Assembly: GCA_002709505.1 (NCBI GenBank)
Contig: PARB01000088.1
Span: 1 to 34,629 of the forward strand
Source of the DNA: Paracoccaceae bacterium
GTDB taxonomy: Bacteria > Pseudomonadota > Alphaproteobacteria > Rhizobiales > Stappiaceae
Length of the DNA: 34,629 nt
Direction of reading: 5' to 3'
The translations under genes were made by a program, and so were the position numbers. Below the pieces are notes generated by a model. It saw only the letters and a program-made list of their open reading frames with translations. It was not told where the DNA came from and made no database searches. Position 1 is the first letter of the stretch. Each line of letters opens with the position of its first letter. Of this stretch, positions 16,522-25,109 are shown one piece after another.

Positions 16522-16565
16522 CGGTCCGCCCGCCAGCGTGCGCCTTCGCACCGGCGGGCGGACCG
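16522..16565 (-). terminator. Strong intercistronic hairpin after the TRAP binding-protein gene
   Basis: Perfect 13-bp arms CGGTCCGCCCGCC (16522-16534) and GGCGGGCGGACCG (16553-16565), with a further GTGCG/CGCAC pairing inside. It starts 8 nt past the binding-protein stop. It probably attenuates read-through, or protects the upstream mRNA from 3' decay, so that the binding protein is made in excess over the permeases. Confidence 0.6.
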
Positions 16566-16573
16566 TCGAAGGA

Positions 16574-17578
16574 TCACTCGACGGCGAGTGCCTTGGCGAT
16601 CAGTTCCTCGCCACCCGGGACATTCTCGGAGAACATCTTGTAGGAGGTCTCCTTGGCGATCGCGAGCCAGGCGTCATAGTTCTCGGGCGACATCTCCACG
16701 ACCTCGACCCCGGCATTCTTGTAGGTCTCGATCAGCTTGGCATCGAGGCCCTTCGCCTCGCCGATGAAATAGTCCTCGGCCACCTTGCCGGCCGCCATCA
16801 GCGCATCCTGCTGTGCCTCGGAAAGCTTGTCCCAGCTGCGCTTGGACATGAGGATCGGCTCATACATGAACCACAACGCATTGGCGCCGGGCGCCGTCAG
16901 GCAGGTCGCCTGCTCGTAGATGCGATAGGAGACGAAGGACCCGGACGAGGTGTTGGCCGCATCGAGCACGCCGGTCTGCAGCGCGGTGTAGATCTCCGAC
17001 GAGGGCATCGACGCAATCGAGGCGCCCGCCCCAACCAGCATCTGCTCAAACGCCGGACCGGCGGCACGGGTCACCTGCCCCTGCATCGTCTCCGGCGAGG
17101 TGATGCACTGCTTCTTCGAGGCGAAGCCGCCGGCAAGCCAGGCGTCGGCGATCACCACGACCCCGGCGTCATTGACGATCTTCTTGATGTCCTGCATGAA
17201 CGGGGAATCGTTGAGACGCGTCGCGCGGTCGTGGTTGCGCACCAGACCCGGCATCAGGGTCGCGGAAAACTGCGGATGGCGGCCGGACGCGTAGTCCAGC
17301 GGGAAGGCGGAGATGTCGAGCTGACCCTTGGTCATCGCGCCCCACTGCTCGCGCGCCTTGAACAGCGACTGGCCGGGATAGACCTTGATCTCGAGCCCGA
17401 CGTCCGCCTTGGCGACCTCGCGGGCAAGGATCTGCACCATTTCATCGCGCACATCGCCCTTGCCGCCCGGCCACTGGTGCGACGCCTTGAGAACCACATC
17501 CGCCGCATGAGCGGCCGGCATGGCAATCGCCATCGCCGTCGTCAGGCCGAGCGCGGCCCTTGCAAGTGTCTTGAACAT
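16574..17578 (-). CDS. matP: TRAP transporter substrate-binding protein (DctP type), probable malonate
   Basis: 334 aa. A signal peptide (residues 1-25, ending PAAHA) leads to a periplasmic binding protein. DctP-family segments include PGGKGDVRDEMVQILAREV, GLEIKVYPGQSLFKAREQWGAM (a family signature area), TRAAGPAFEQMLVGAGASIASMPSSEIYTALQTGVLDA and WDKLSEAQQDALMAAGK. It delivers substrate to the MatQM-type permease. The ATG at 17578 has GGGAGGA about 6 nt upstream; an extension of 38 codons upstream would bury the signal peptide. It is first in the operon, divergent from the GntR gene, with a TTGTATACAA site between. Malonate specificity is inferred from the operon. Confidence 0.9.
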   Translation of the reverse strand: MFKTLARAALGLTTAMAIAMPAAHAADVVLKASHQWPGGKGDVRDEMVQILAREVAKADVGLEIKVYPGQSLFKAREQWGAMTKGQLDISAFPLDYASGRHPQFSATLMPGLVRNHDRATRLNDSPFMQDIKKIVNDAGVVVIADAWLAGGFASKKQCITSPETMQGQVTRAAGPAFEQMLVGAGASIASMPSSEIYTALQTGVLDAANTSSGSFVSYRIYEQATCLTAPGANALWFMYEPILMSKRSWDKLSEAQQDALMAAGKVAEDYFIGEAKGLDAKLIETYKNAGVEVVEMSPENYDAWLAIAKETSYKMFSENVPGGEELIAKALAVE

Positions 17579-17717
17579 GTCTTCCTCCCAAACACCGCCG
17601 ACACTCGGTGAGGCCGCCGGATCCCTTGTGATTGAACGCGACCGGACGCCAGCCTCCTCCGGGCCCGCCACGCCATGGGTCAAGGCAATCACCGCGCTGC
17701 ATCCAAGTCAACGCTTT

Positions 17718-17727
17718 TTGTATACAA
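17718..17727. promoter_or_regulatory. TTGTATACAA operator for the GntR/MatR regulator
   Basis: A perfect 10-bp palindrome TTGTATACAA in the 177-bp gap between divergent matP and matR. FCD-type GntR regulators bind short palindromes of this kind, and the Rhizobium MatR operator is reported with a TTGTA/TACA-like core. It sits just upstream of a possible matP -35 (TTGACT, 17711-17706 on the minus strand). Its left half could itself be the -35 (TTGTAT) of matR, 17 nt before GAATAT (17741-17746). Position and symmetry fit control of both genes. Confidence 0.65.
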
Positions 17728-17755
17728 GGCTGCAGGGCTTGAATATCATTGCGGC

Positions 17756-18457
17756 ATGACCGACGTCGCGACACCGCCCCGATCCGCCCGACGAACAGCG
17801 AATGCCCTGCGCGAGGCGCTGGAAGACGACATTGCCGTCGGCCTGTATCCGCCAGGCACGCGTCTTGACGAAGTTTCTCTGGCGAAACGGTTTTCCGTCT
17901 CGCGCACGCCGATCCGGGAAGCCCTGATCGAACTGTCCGCCTCGGGCCTTGTCGAAATCCGCCCGCGCCGCGGCGCCTTCGTGCGCGAGATCGGCATTCC
18001 GCGCCTGATCGAGATGTTCGAGGTGATGGCGGAACTGGAGGCCATGTGCGCAAGGCTGGCCTCGCGCCGCATGGATGCAGCAGAGCGCGCGGCGCTCATG
18101 GAGGCGCACGAGCGCTGCAGCGACGCCGCAAAAGCCGGCGATCCGGATGCCTATTACATCGCGAACGAGGCGTTCCACGATGCGATCTATGCGGGAAGCG
18201 GCAACGGTTTCCTGGCGGAACAGGCGCGCGAGCTCAAGAACCGGCTGAAGCCCTACCGCCGGCTTCAGCTTCGCGTGCGCAACCGGGTGGGGAATTCACT
18301 GGCCGAGCATCAGGCGATCGTCGATGCGATCCAGGCCGGCAACGACGACGAGGCCGCCCGCGTGCTGCGCTCGCACATTCTTATTCAGGGCGAACGCTTC
18401 AACGATTTCGTGGCGTCTCTTGCGGCGGCGGAAAAGACCCGCCGCGCGCAAGGATAA
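17756..18457 (+). CDS. matR: GntR-family regulator with FCD domain (MatR-like)
   Basis: 233 aa. An N-terminal winged helix-turn-helix (residues about 18-80; LYPPGTRLDEVSLAKRFSVSRTPIREAL is the GntR recognition region) is followed by an all-helical FCD ligand domain (about 90-225) with metal/ligand-type residues in NEAFHDAIYAGSGN and EHQAIVDAI. It should repress or activate the divergent mat operon in response to malonate or malonyl-CoA. The ATG at 17756 is chosen because the HTH follows at the normal distance; the ribosome site is weak, and a promoter-like -10 lies only about 10 nt upstream, so leaderless translation is possible. The specific role comes from position and operator. Confidence 0.85.
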   Translation: MTDVATPPRSARRTANALREALEDDIAVGLYPPGTRLDEVSLAKRFSVSRTPIREALIELSASGLVEIRPRRGAFVREIGIPRLIEMFEVMAELEAMCARLASRRMDAAERAALMEAHERCSDAAKAGDPDAYYIANEAFHDAIYAGSGNGFLAEQARELKNRLKPYRRLQLRVRNRVGNSLAEHQAIVDAIQAGNDDEAARVLRSHILIQGERFNDFVASLAAAEKTRRAQG

Positions 18458-18475
18458 GGGTGGACGCAGAGCCCG

Positions 18476-19210
18476 TCAGCTGGTCTCCGGCGCCTTCGAC
18501 AGGACGACGACCTTGGTGTGGGTCGGCACGCGCTTGAACAGATCCAGAATATCCTGGTTCCACATGCGGATGCAGCCCGACGACACGCTGCGGCCGATGC
18601 TCTCCGGCTGCTTGGTGCCGTGAATGCGGTAGAGCGTGTCGACGCTCCCCTGCCACAGGTCGAGCGCCCGGGCGCCGAGCGGATTGCGCGGACCGCGCGG
18701 ATAGCCGTCCTTCCAGTATTTTTCCAGCGCCGGGTTGCGCGCGATCATTTCCCGTGGAGGGCGCCAGATCGGCCAGACGCGCTTCACCCGCACCTTGGCA
18801 TCGCCGCTCCAGGCAAAACCCGCGCGGCCAACGCCGATGCCGTAGCGCAGCGCCTTGCCGCCCGGCAGCGTCCAGTAGAGAAACTTGGAATAGGGATCGA
18901 CGATGATCGTGCCCGGCCGCTCTCGGGTGTCGTAGTCGACCACCTGGCGCCAGTACTTCCGGTCGAAATTTTTATAGGGGATCGCAGGGATCTTGAAGTC
19001 GTAATCGGTCGTTGCCGCATAGGCGGAGGCATAGTCGAAATCCTCGCCCGGCAGGTCCGGCTGATTGTGCAGCCCGACCGTCGCGACCCCGCCGCCAACG
19101 CCGCTCGACTGGCAGGCCGCCAGAACCAGCGGCGCACCGATCACGAACGACCGACGCGAAAGCAACGTGCCCGCTTGGGGCTGCGTCTTGTCCGGTCCCT
19201 TAGACACCAT
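18476..19210 (-). CDS. L,D-transpeptidase (YkuD domain) lipoprotein
   Basis: 244 aa. The N terminus has a twin-Arg-like SRRSFVIG followed by a hydrophobic stretch and lipobox LAAC (C33), so it is probably a lipid-anchored envelope protein. The YkuD catalytic domain occupies about 85-240 with the signature HGTKQPESIGRSVSSGCIRM (H197, catalytic Cys C213). It cross-links peptidoglycan through 3-3 bonds or attaches proteins to the wall. The ATG at 19210 has GGAG about 8 nt upstream; the TTG 4 codons earlier is less likely. It converges with matR (18-nt gap) and stands alone. Confidence 0.93.
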   Translation of the reverse strand: MVSKGPDKTQPQAGTLLSRRSFVIGAPLVLAACQSSGVGGGVATVGLHNQPDLPGEDFDYASAYAATTDYDFKIPAIPYKNFDRKYWRQVVDYDTRERPGTIIVDPYSKFLYWTLPGGKALRYGIGVGRAGFAWSGDAKVRVKRVWPIWRPPREMIARNPALEKYWKDGYPRGPRNPLGARALDLWQGSVDTLYRIHGTKQPESIGRSVSSGCIRMWNQDILDLFKRVPTHTKVVVLSKAPETS

Positions 19211-19291
19211 GTCTTTCTCCAAACGTTCCAGGCTCCAACCGTCGATCTTGTACCCGATTGCGGGGCCGGATGCGAGCGCGCAAAATGCACC

Positions 19292-20917
19292 CTAGCCGGC
19301 GGCAACCGGCGCCAGCGCCGCCGCCATCAGCTCGCGCGTGTAAGGATCGGCGGGCGCGGCAAAAACTGCCTCCGCTGGTCCGGCCTCAACCACGCGCCCC
19401 CCCTTCATCACGATGATCGTATCGGCCAGCGCCCGCACCACGGCGAGATCGTGGCTGATGAACAGATAGGTCAGGCCATGGTCGCGCTGGAGATCCCGCA
19501 ACAGGTCGACGATCTGCTTCTGGATGGTGCGGTCCAGCGCCGACGTCGGCTCGTCGAGCACGACAAGCCGCGGCTTCAGGACCATCGTGCGCGCAATCGC
19601 GATGCGCTGGCGCTGGCCGCCGGAGAACTCATGCGGGTAGCGGTTGCGCACCGAGGGGTCGAGCGACACTTCCTCAAGGGCCGCACAGGCGCGAAGGTCG
19701 CGTTCCCGTCGCGACAGCGACGGCTCGTGCACCAGCAGCCCCTCGGTCACGATCTGTCCGACGGTCATGCGCGGGCTAAGCGATCCGAAAGGGTCCTGGA
19801 ACACCAGTTGCATCTGCCGGCGAATGGAGCGCATCGCCGCCTTGTCGGCATTGGAGATGTCCCGCCCCTCGAACTGCACCCGCCCGGAATGGGGCAGCAG
19901 TTGCAGCAGCGCGCGCCCGAGCGTCGACTTGCCGGACCCGGATTCACCGACAATGCCGAGCGTCTGCCCCTCGCGCACCGTCAGCGAGACATCGTCGACC
20001 GCCTTGAGGATCGTCGGCGGCTTCAGGAAGCCCTGCTGGATGCGGAAGGAGACACCGAGCTTCTGCACTCCGACGACGATCGGGCGGCTTTCGGGCACCG
20101 GGTCCTTGCGGCCCGCCGGCTCGGCGTCGAGCAGCATGCGGGTGTAGGCCTCCCGCGGCGCGGCGAAGAGCGCATCGGTTGCCCCGGTTTCAACCACCTC
20201 GCCGTCCTTCATCACCACCACCCGGTCGGCGATGCGCCGCACGATGCCGAGGTCGTGGGTGATGAACACCACCGCAACGCCGGTGCGTTTCTGCAGGTCG
20301 GCGATGAGGTCGAGGATCTGCGCCTGGGTGGTGACGTCGAGCGCGGTCGTCGGTTCGTCCGCAATCAGCACGTCCGGGTCGTTGGCCAGCGCCATGGCGA
20401 TCATCACGCGCTGGCGCTGGCCACCGGAGAGTTCATACGGATAGGCCCGCAGCTTGTCGGCCGGATCGGGAATGCGCACCAGCTCCAGAAGCTCCAGCGC
20501 CCGGGCCGAAGCCTGCTTCCAGGACAGGCCGCCATGTTCGACCAGCGGCTCGCTCAATTGCCGTTCCACCGTGTAGAGCGGATCGAGCGAGGTCATCGGT
20601 TCCTGGAAGATCATGGTGATCTTCGCCCCGCGCACCGCGTTCAGCGCCTTCGGCCGCAAGGCCAGAAGGTTGCGGCCGCGATAGAGCACCTCGCCGGTGG
20701 CGCGGCCGTTGTCGGCCAGAAGCCCCATGGCCGCCATCATCGTCTGGCTCTTGCCCGAGCCGCTTTCGCCGACGACCGCAACCGTCTCGCCCTTGCGCAC
20801 GGCGAGGTCGATGCCGCGAACCGCGCGCACCTCGCCGTCGTTGGTCGCGAAGCTGACCACCAGCCCGCGAATGTCCAGCACCAGATCGCTGTCTTCTGTC
20901 GTCTTTGCCTGCGCCAT
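19292..20917 (-). CDS. Oligopeptide-type ABC transporter ATPase, two fused NBDs (OppD-OppF-like)
   Basis: 541 aa containing two complete nucleotide-binding domains. The first has Walker A GESGSGKS at 50-57 and [32 protein letters not shown]; the second has another GESGSGKS near residue 325 and [32 protein letters not shown]. Such DppD-DppF fusions energise peptide/opine/nickel-type importers. The ATG at 20917 with AAGGA upstream is chosen; it lies 2 nt before the stop of the permease gene, so coupling is likely. It is last in the oppA-oppB-oppC-ATPase unit. The solute is unknown; the binding protein resembles OppA. Confidence 0.92.
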   Translation of the reverse strand: MAQAKTTEDSDLVLDIRGLVVSFATNDGEVRAVRGIDLAVRKGETVAVVGESGSGKSQTMMAAMGLLADNGRATGEVLYRGRNLLALRPKALNAVRGAKITMIFQEPMTSLDPLYTVERQLSEPLVEHGGLSWKQASARALELLELVRIPDPADKLRAYPYELSGGQRQRVMIAMALANDPDVLIADEPTTALDVTTQAQILDLIADLQKRTGVAVVFITHDLGIVRRIADRVVVMKDGEVVETGATDALFAAPREAYTRMLLDAEPAGRKDPVPESRPIVVGVQKLGVSFRIQQGFLKPPTILKAVDDVSLTVREGQTLGIVGESGSGKSTLGRALLQLLPHSGRVQFEGRDISNADKAAMRSIRRQMQLVFQDPFGSLSPRMTVGQIVTEGLLVHEPSLSRRERDLRACAALEEVSLDPSVRNRYPHEFSGGQRQRIAIARTMVLKPRLVVLDEPTSALDRTIQKQIVDLLRDLQRDHGLTYLFISHDLAVVRALADTIIVMKGGRVVEAGPAEAVFAAPADPYTRELMAAALAPVAAG

Positions 20918-20918
20918 T

Positions 20919-22040
20919 TCAGCGATCCTTCGGGTCGAGCGCATCGCGCAGGCCGTCGCCGATGAAATTCAGCGCAAACAGCGTTGTCGTCAGGAAAATC
21001 GCTGGAAACAGCAGCATCGTCGGATTGCCCTCGATGTCGCGCGCGCCTTCCGAGATCAGCACGCCCCAGCTGGTCATCGGCTCCTGCACGCCAAGGCCCA
21101 GGAAGGACAGGAAGCTCTCCAGGAGGATCACGCGCGGAACCAGCAGCGTCATATAGATCACCACGGGGCCGGTCAGGTTCGGAATGATGTGGCGGCGCAG
21201 GATGCCGACGTTTTCCACGCCAAGCGCCTCGGCCGCCTGGATGAACTCCTGGCGCTTCAGGCTGAGCGTCTGCCCGCGCACGATCCGCGCCATGTCGAGC
21301 CATTCCACCGCACCGACGGCGATGAACATCAGCACGAAGTTTCGCCCGAAAAAGACCACGAGCAGGATCACGAAGAAGATGAAGGGCAGCGAATAGAGGA
21401 TATCCACCACCCGCATCATCACCAGATCGACCCGCCCGCCGAGATACCCGGACACCGCGCCATAGGTCACGCCGATCAGGATGGCGACCACGGTCGCCAG
21501 CAAGCCGATGGTGAGCGAGATCCGCCCGGCGATCAGCGTGCGCGTCAGCAGGTCGCGGCCGGTCGCATCGGTGCCGAAGAGAAAGGTGAACCGCTCGATG
21601 TCGGCGACGATGACGCCGCTTCGTCCGTCCGCAGCGATCTCCTCCAGCCGGGCGCCGGAGAAGATGTCCACCCGGTCGACGTAGCGCACGATGCGCGGAT
21701 CGAGCTCGCGCGACGACGACACGGGAATGCGAACGCTCTCGCCGACGATCTCGACCGGCTCGCCGACATCGACACGCGCGCGCTTCAGCGCGTCGAGCGC
21801 GGCCGGGGCGATCGCCTCGGCCTTGGGATAGGGCGACAGGCTGGGCCCCACCTTCACATAGGAGCGATAGACCTGGTCATAGGCATGGCCGGTCAGATAG
21901 GGCCCCGCCAGACAGGCCAGCGCCATCAGGACCAGAAAGACGAGGCTCGCCATCGCCGCGCGATTGCGGCGCAGGCGGGCCAGCCCGTCCTGCCAGAGCG
22001 AGCGCCCCTCGACGGGCCTGGGCTGAACAACCGCTGTCAT
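20919..22040 (-). CDS. ABC transporter permease, OppC type
   Basis: 373 aa, longer than usual OppC because of an extended periplasmic loop (about 50-130) between helix 1 and the core. Core features: FGTDATGRDLLTRTLIAGRISLTIGL, five further membrane helices, and the EAA loop EFIQAAEALGVENVGILRRHIIPNL that contacts the ATPase. It forms the inner-membrane channel with the OppB-type permease encoded just upstream (3-nt gap). Confidence 0.93.
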   Translation of the reverse strand: MTAVVQPRPVEGRSLWQDGLARLRRNRAAMASLVFLVLMALACLAGPYLTGHAYDQVYRSYVKVGPSLSPYPKAEAIAPAALDALKRARVDVGEPVEIVGESVRIPVSSSRELDPRIVRYVDRVDIFSGARLEEIAADGRSGVIVADIERFTFLFGTDATGRDLLTRTLIAGRISLTIGLLATVVAILIGVTYGAVSGYLGGRVDLVMMRVVDILYSLPFIFFVILLVVFFGRNFVLMFIAVGAVEWLDMARIVRGQTLSLKRQEFIQAAEALGVENVGILRRHIIPNLTGPVVIYMTLLVPRVILLESFLSFLGLGVQEPMTSWGVLISEGARDIEGNPTMLLFPAIFLTTTLFALNFIGDGLRDALDPKDR

Positions 22041-22043
22041 CGC

Positions 22044-22967
22044 CTACCCCAGCCGCACGCGCGGGTCGATCAGCGCATAAAGCAGATCGACCACCAGATT
22101 GAAGACGATGATGAAGATGGCGATCACGATCACCGTTCCCATCACCAGCGTGTAGTCGCGGTTGAGCGCGGCCTGGACGAAATAGCGGCCGACGCCGGGA
22201 ATGCCGAAGATCGTCTCCACCACGACCGAGCCGGTCAGGAGCGCGGCTGCTGCCGGGCCGGCATAGGAGACCACCGGCAGGATCGCCGAGCGCAGCGCAT
22301 GCACGACGACCACCGTCCAGGGCTTCAGCCCGTAGGCGCGCGCCGTCCGGATGTGGTGGGAGCGCATCGCCTCGATCATCGCGCCGCGCGTCAGCCGGGT
22401 GACGACGGCGATCTGCGGCAGGGCCAGCGTGACAATCGGAAGGACCTTGTAGGACCACGCCCCGTCGCCCCAGCCGCCGGCGGGGAGCCAGCCGAGCCAG
22501 ACGCCGAAGACCAGCGACAGCAACGGCGCGATCACGAAGGTGGGGATGGTGATGCCAAGCGTCGCAAGCCCGACGATGCCATAGTCGGTCGGGCGGTTCT
22601 GGCGCAGCGCCGAGGCGATCCCGAGCAGCGTTCCGGCGACCAGCGCCAGCACCAGCGCCCCCGCGCCGATCTGGATCGACACCGGCAGGCCGGAGGCGAA
22701 AAGCTCGGCCACCGAGAAATCCCGGTAGACGAAACTCGGGCCGAAGTCGCCGAGCGCGAGATTGCCGAGATAGTAGAGATACTGTTCCCACAAGGGCTTA
22801 TCGAGGTGATAGATCCTGTTGAGGTTCTCCATCACCTTGGCTTCCAGCGGGCGTTCCAGATTGAACGGTCCGCCCGGCGCGACCCGGATCAGGAAGAAGG
22901 CACCGGTGACAATCAAAAAGAGCGTCGGGATCGCCGTCAGCAGACGGCGCGTCACATAACCGAACAT
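22044..22967 (-). CDS. ABC transporter permease, OppB type
   Basis: 307 aa with six membrane helices. Family features are PGGPFNLERPLEAKVMENLNRIYHLDKPLWEQY near residues 30-65, and the EAA loop HHIRTARAYGLKPWTVVVVHALRSAILPVV. The ATG at 22967 begins FGYVTRRLLTAIPTLFLI, the canonical OppB N terminus. Followed by the OppC-type gene after 3 nt. Upstream, a 160-nt gap with a hairpin separates it from the binding-protein gene. Confidence 0.93.
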   Translation of the reverse strand: MFGYVTRRLLTAIPTLFLIVTGAFFLIRVAPGGPFNLERPLEAKVMENLNRIYHLDKPLWEQYLYYLGNLALGDFGPSFVYRDFSVAELFASGLPVSIQIGAGALVLALVAGTLLGIASALRQNRPTDYGIVGLATLGITIPTFVIAPLLSLVFGVWLGWLPAGGWGDGAWSYKVLPIVTLALPQIAVVTRLTRGAMIEAMRSHHIRTARAYGLKPWTVVVVHALRSAILPVVSYAGPAAAALLTGSVVVETIFGIPGVGRYFVQAALNRDYTLVMGTVIVIAIFIIVFNLVVDLLYALIDPRVRLG

Positions 22968-23084
22968 GAAAAGCGGACTCCGCGTCCTTGTCGTCGAGTG
23001 ATGCAAGACCGAGACAGGCTGCGCGACTTTGCGCGCTTATGCCAGCGCAAGGCACCCTGCGCGATTGCGGCGAGCGGGAGAAAT

Positions 23085-23114
23085 GCGGGAGGCGGACGAC
23101 GGCCCGCCTCCCGC
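23085..23114 (-). terminator. Intercistronic hairpin between the binding-protein and OppB-type genes
   Basis: Perfect 11-bp arms GCGGGAGGCGG (23085-23095) and CCGCCTCCCGC (23104-23114) with an 8-nt loop, 13 nt after the binding-protein stop. No U tract. It probably gives the binding protein a more abundant, more stable mRNA than the downstream permease/ATPase part. Confidence 0.55.
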
Positions 23115-23127
23115 GTGAACCCTGCGC

Positions 23128-24726
23128 TCAGCCCTCGATCGAGATCAGACGCGTGGGATGCACGTTCTGGAGGTTGTCCTCCCAGCCCTTGAGCTTGGGC
23201 GAGACCAGCGAGTGCGAGGAGTAATAGAGGATCGGGATGAACGGCAGGTCGCGCATGAACATCGCTTCCGCCTCGCGCAGGATATCGGCCCGCTTTTCCA
23301 GATCCGTCTCCGCCGCCGCCTTGTCCATCAGCGCGTCGTAGTCGGCATTCTTGTAGTTGGCATAATTGAAGCCGTCATTGTCGGATTCCACGAGGAACAG
23401 GAAGTTCTGCGGATCCGAATAGTCACCGATCCAGCCGGCGCGGGCGATGTCGAAGTCGCCCTTGTCGCGCAGATGCGCGTAGTGGCTGGCAAGGTCGCGG
23501 TTGATCATGGTGGTTTCCACCCCGATGGTCTTCCACATGTCGGCGATGGCGATTGCCGTGTTCTTGTGGTTCTCGGAGGTGTTGTACATGATCTCCAGCT
23601 TCAGCGGCTTGTCCGGGCCGAAGCCGGCTTCCTGCAGCAGCGCCAGAGCCTTATCCTCGCGGTCGAGCATCGCCTCGCCCTTGTAGTCGGCATAGGCCGG
23701 CTCGCCGTAGTTGTTGATCCCCGGGGGCACCAGCGAATAGGCCGGGACCATGGTTCCGCCCCAGATTTCCTCGGCCACATACTCGCGGTCGATGGTCATC
23801 GACAGCGCCTGGCGGACGCGGACGTCATCGAAAGGCGGCTTCGACATGTTCACGGCATAATAGTAGTTGCCGAGATAGGGCGGCGTGCGCACCTGGTCGC
23901 CGAACTTGGCGCGCAGATCCGCGATCTGGTCGGTCGGAAGATCGGAGCAGGAATGGATCTCGCCGGCCTCGAAGCGACGCACGCAGGAGGCCCGATCCTC
24001 GATCGGATAGAAGATCACCTTGTCGATCGCGACGCTGTCGGCGCCATGGTACTTCGCGTTCTTGACCGCCACGAGCTTGTCGTTGGGGGTGAATTCCGCG
24101 AGCGTGAAGGCGCCGTTGGAGACGAAGTTCTCCGGCTTCACAAAGTCCGAGCCATGCGCCTCGACGGTCGCCGGATGCACCGGCAAGCCGGTCTGGTGGG
24201 TCAGGAGCTCCAGGAAGAACGGGGTCGCCTGCTCCAGGGTGATCTCCAGGGTCTTGTCGTCGACCGCCTTGACGCCAAGCTCCGCCGGCGCGAGCTCGCC
24301 CTTGTTCACCTTCTCCGCGTTCTTGATCGGGTAGAGGATATTGGCATATTTCGCGCCGGTCTCGGGCGTCATGATCCGCTGCAGCGAATAGACGAAATCG
24401 CCCGCCGTCACCGGGTCGCCGTTCGACCACATGGCGTCGCCGCGCAAGGTGAACGTATAGACGGTCCCGTCCTCGGACACAGTGTGGCTCTCGGCCACGC
24501 CCGGCACGACCTTGGCGTTGGCATCATAGACCATCAGGCCTTCGTAGAGATCGCGCAGGATATGCGCCTCTGCCACTGTGGAGGTCTTGTGCTGGTCCAG
24601 CGTTTCCGGATTGCCGTCGTTGCCGCGGTGATACACGGTTTCGGCCATCGCCCCGAATGCCGTGCCGGCAACGAGGGCGCCCGCGAAAAGGCTCGCGCGC
24701 AGGCCCGCTGCAAAACTGATTGTCAT
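23128..24726 (-). CDS. oppA: Peptide/oligopeptide ABC transporter substrate-binding protein (OppA-like)
   Basis: 532 aa, the usual SBP family 5 length. Signal peptide residues 1-28 (cleavage AMA-E). Signature segments are AHILRDLYEGLMVYDANAKVVPGVAESHTVSEDGTVYTFTLR and FDDVRVRQALSMTIDREYV. Two cysteines (RASCVRRF and IHSCSDL) could form a disulfide as in OppA. The ATG at 24726 has GGGAGAGAG a few nt upstream. First gene of a four-gene leftward transport operon, divergent from a FadR-type regulator across 383 nt. The resemblance to E. coli OppA suggests peptides as substrate, but this cannot be settled from sequence. Confidence 0.92.
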   Translation of the reverse strand: MTISFAAGLRASLFAGALVAGTAFGAMAETVYHRGNDGNPETLDQHKTSTVAEAHILRDLYEGLMVYDANAKVVPGVAESHTVSEDGTVYTFTLRGDAMWSNGDPVTAGDFVYSLQRIMTPETGAKYANILYPIKNAEKVNKGELAPAELGVKAVDDKTLEITLEQATPFFLELLTHQTGLPVHPATVEAHGSDFVKPENFVSNGAFTLAEFTPNDKLVAVKNAKYHGADSVAIDKVIFYPIEDRASCVRRFEAGEIHSCSDLPTDQIADLRAKFGDQVRTPPYLGNYYYAVNMSKPPFDDVRVRQALSMTIDREYVAEEIWGGTMVPAYSLVPPGINNYGEPAYADYKGEAMLDREDKALALLQEAGFGPDKPLKLEIMYNTSENHKNTAIAIADMWKTIGVETTMINRDLASHYAHLRDKGDFDIARAGWIGDYSDPQNFLFLVESDNDGFNYANYKNADYDALMDKAAAETDLEKRADILREAEAMFMRDLPFIPILYYSSHSLVSPKLKGWEDNLQNVHPTRLISIEG

Positions 24727-25109
24727 AACTCTCTCCCAATCTTGTCACTCCGAATGCCATGCGGCACCTCTTGTTCGGGACCTGGGGGTCCGGATGCTCG
24801 GGGCACAGGGAGTGGTTGTGGGCGAAGCTTTCCACCAATCGCCTTCAATGACAAGATGCCGCAACGTCGGCTGTTCCCCACTGAAGAGAAAAAGCCGAGA
24901 ACGTTCTGGCGCGCCGACGTGGAGCGAAAAAATCTCCCGGAAATCACTGCTTTGATGCCGTATATTTCCTGCTGCCGCACGTTGCGCCGGGCCGCGCCCG
25001 AGGCAGCGATCGGATGCCGCAGCGTGTTTTTCTTGATTTGCGCGCGACGATGCCCGATGGCATGTGCGCAAATCACTCAGACGCAATAGACAGGCTCGAG
25101 AAACGCCAG
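24727..25109. other. 383-nt divergent intergenic region
   Basis: Between oppA (leftward) and the GntR gene (rightward). It holds the leader and promoter of both, and a nested palindrome at 25034-25075. Two in-frame ATGs (25050, 25062) inside the palindrome could extend the regulator, but I judge them leader sequence. No convincing additional gene or RNA gene was seen. Confidence 0.5.
25034..25075. promoter_or_regulatory. Nested palindrome upstream of the GntR gene
   Basis: Outer arms TGATTTGCGC (25034-25043) and GCGCAAATCA (25066-25075) are perfect. Inside them lies ATGCC-CGAT-GGCAT (25049-25062). It is 35-76 nt before the regulator ATG. Possible autoregulatory operator, or a leader hairpin. 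Confidence 0.45.

Noticed and set aside
17675-17755. 27-codon N-terminal extension of the GntR/MatR frame
   Set aside because: It would run through the TTGTATACAA operator and the likely promoter, and lacks resemblance to GntR N termini.
18518-20965. Very long open frame on the plus strand (815 codons) opposite the L,D-transpeptidase and ABC ATPase genes
   Set aside because: Shadow of high-GC coding sequence on the other strand: Arg/His-rich composition, no domain, and the opposite strand holds clear families.
20697-23192. Another 831-codon plus-strand frame opposite the two ABC permease genes
   Set aside because: Same cause; the protein is low-complexity Arg/Asp/His-rich and the opposite strand encodes recognisable OppB/OppC.
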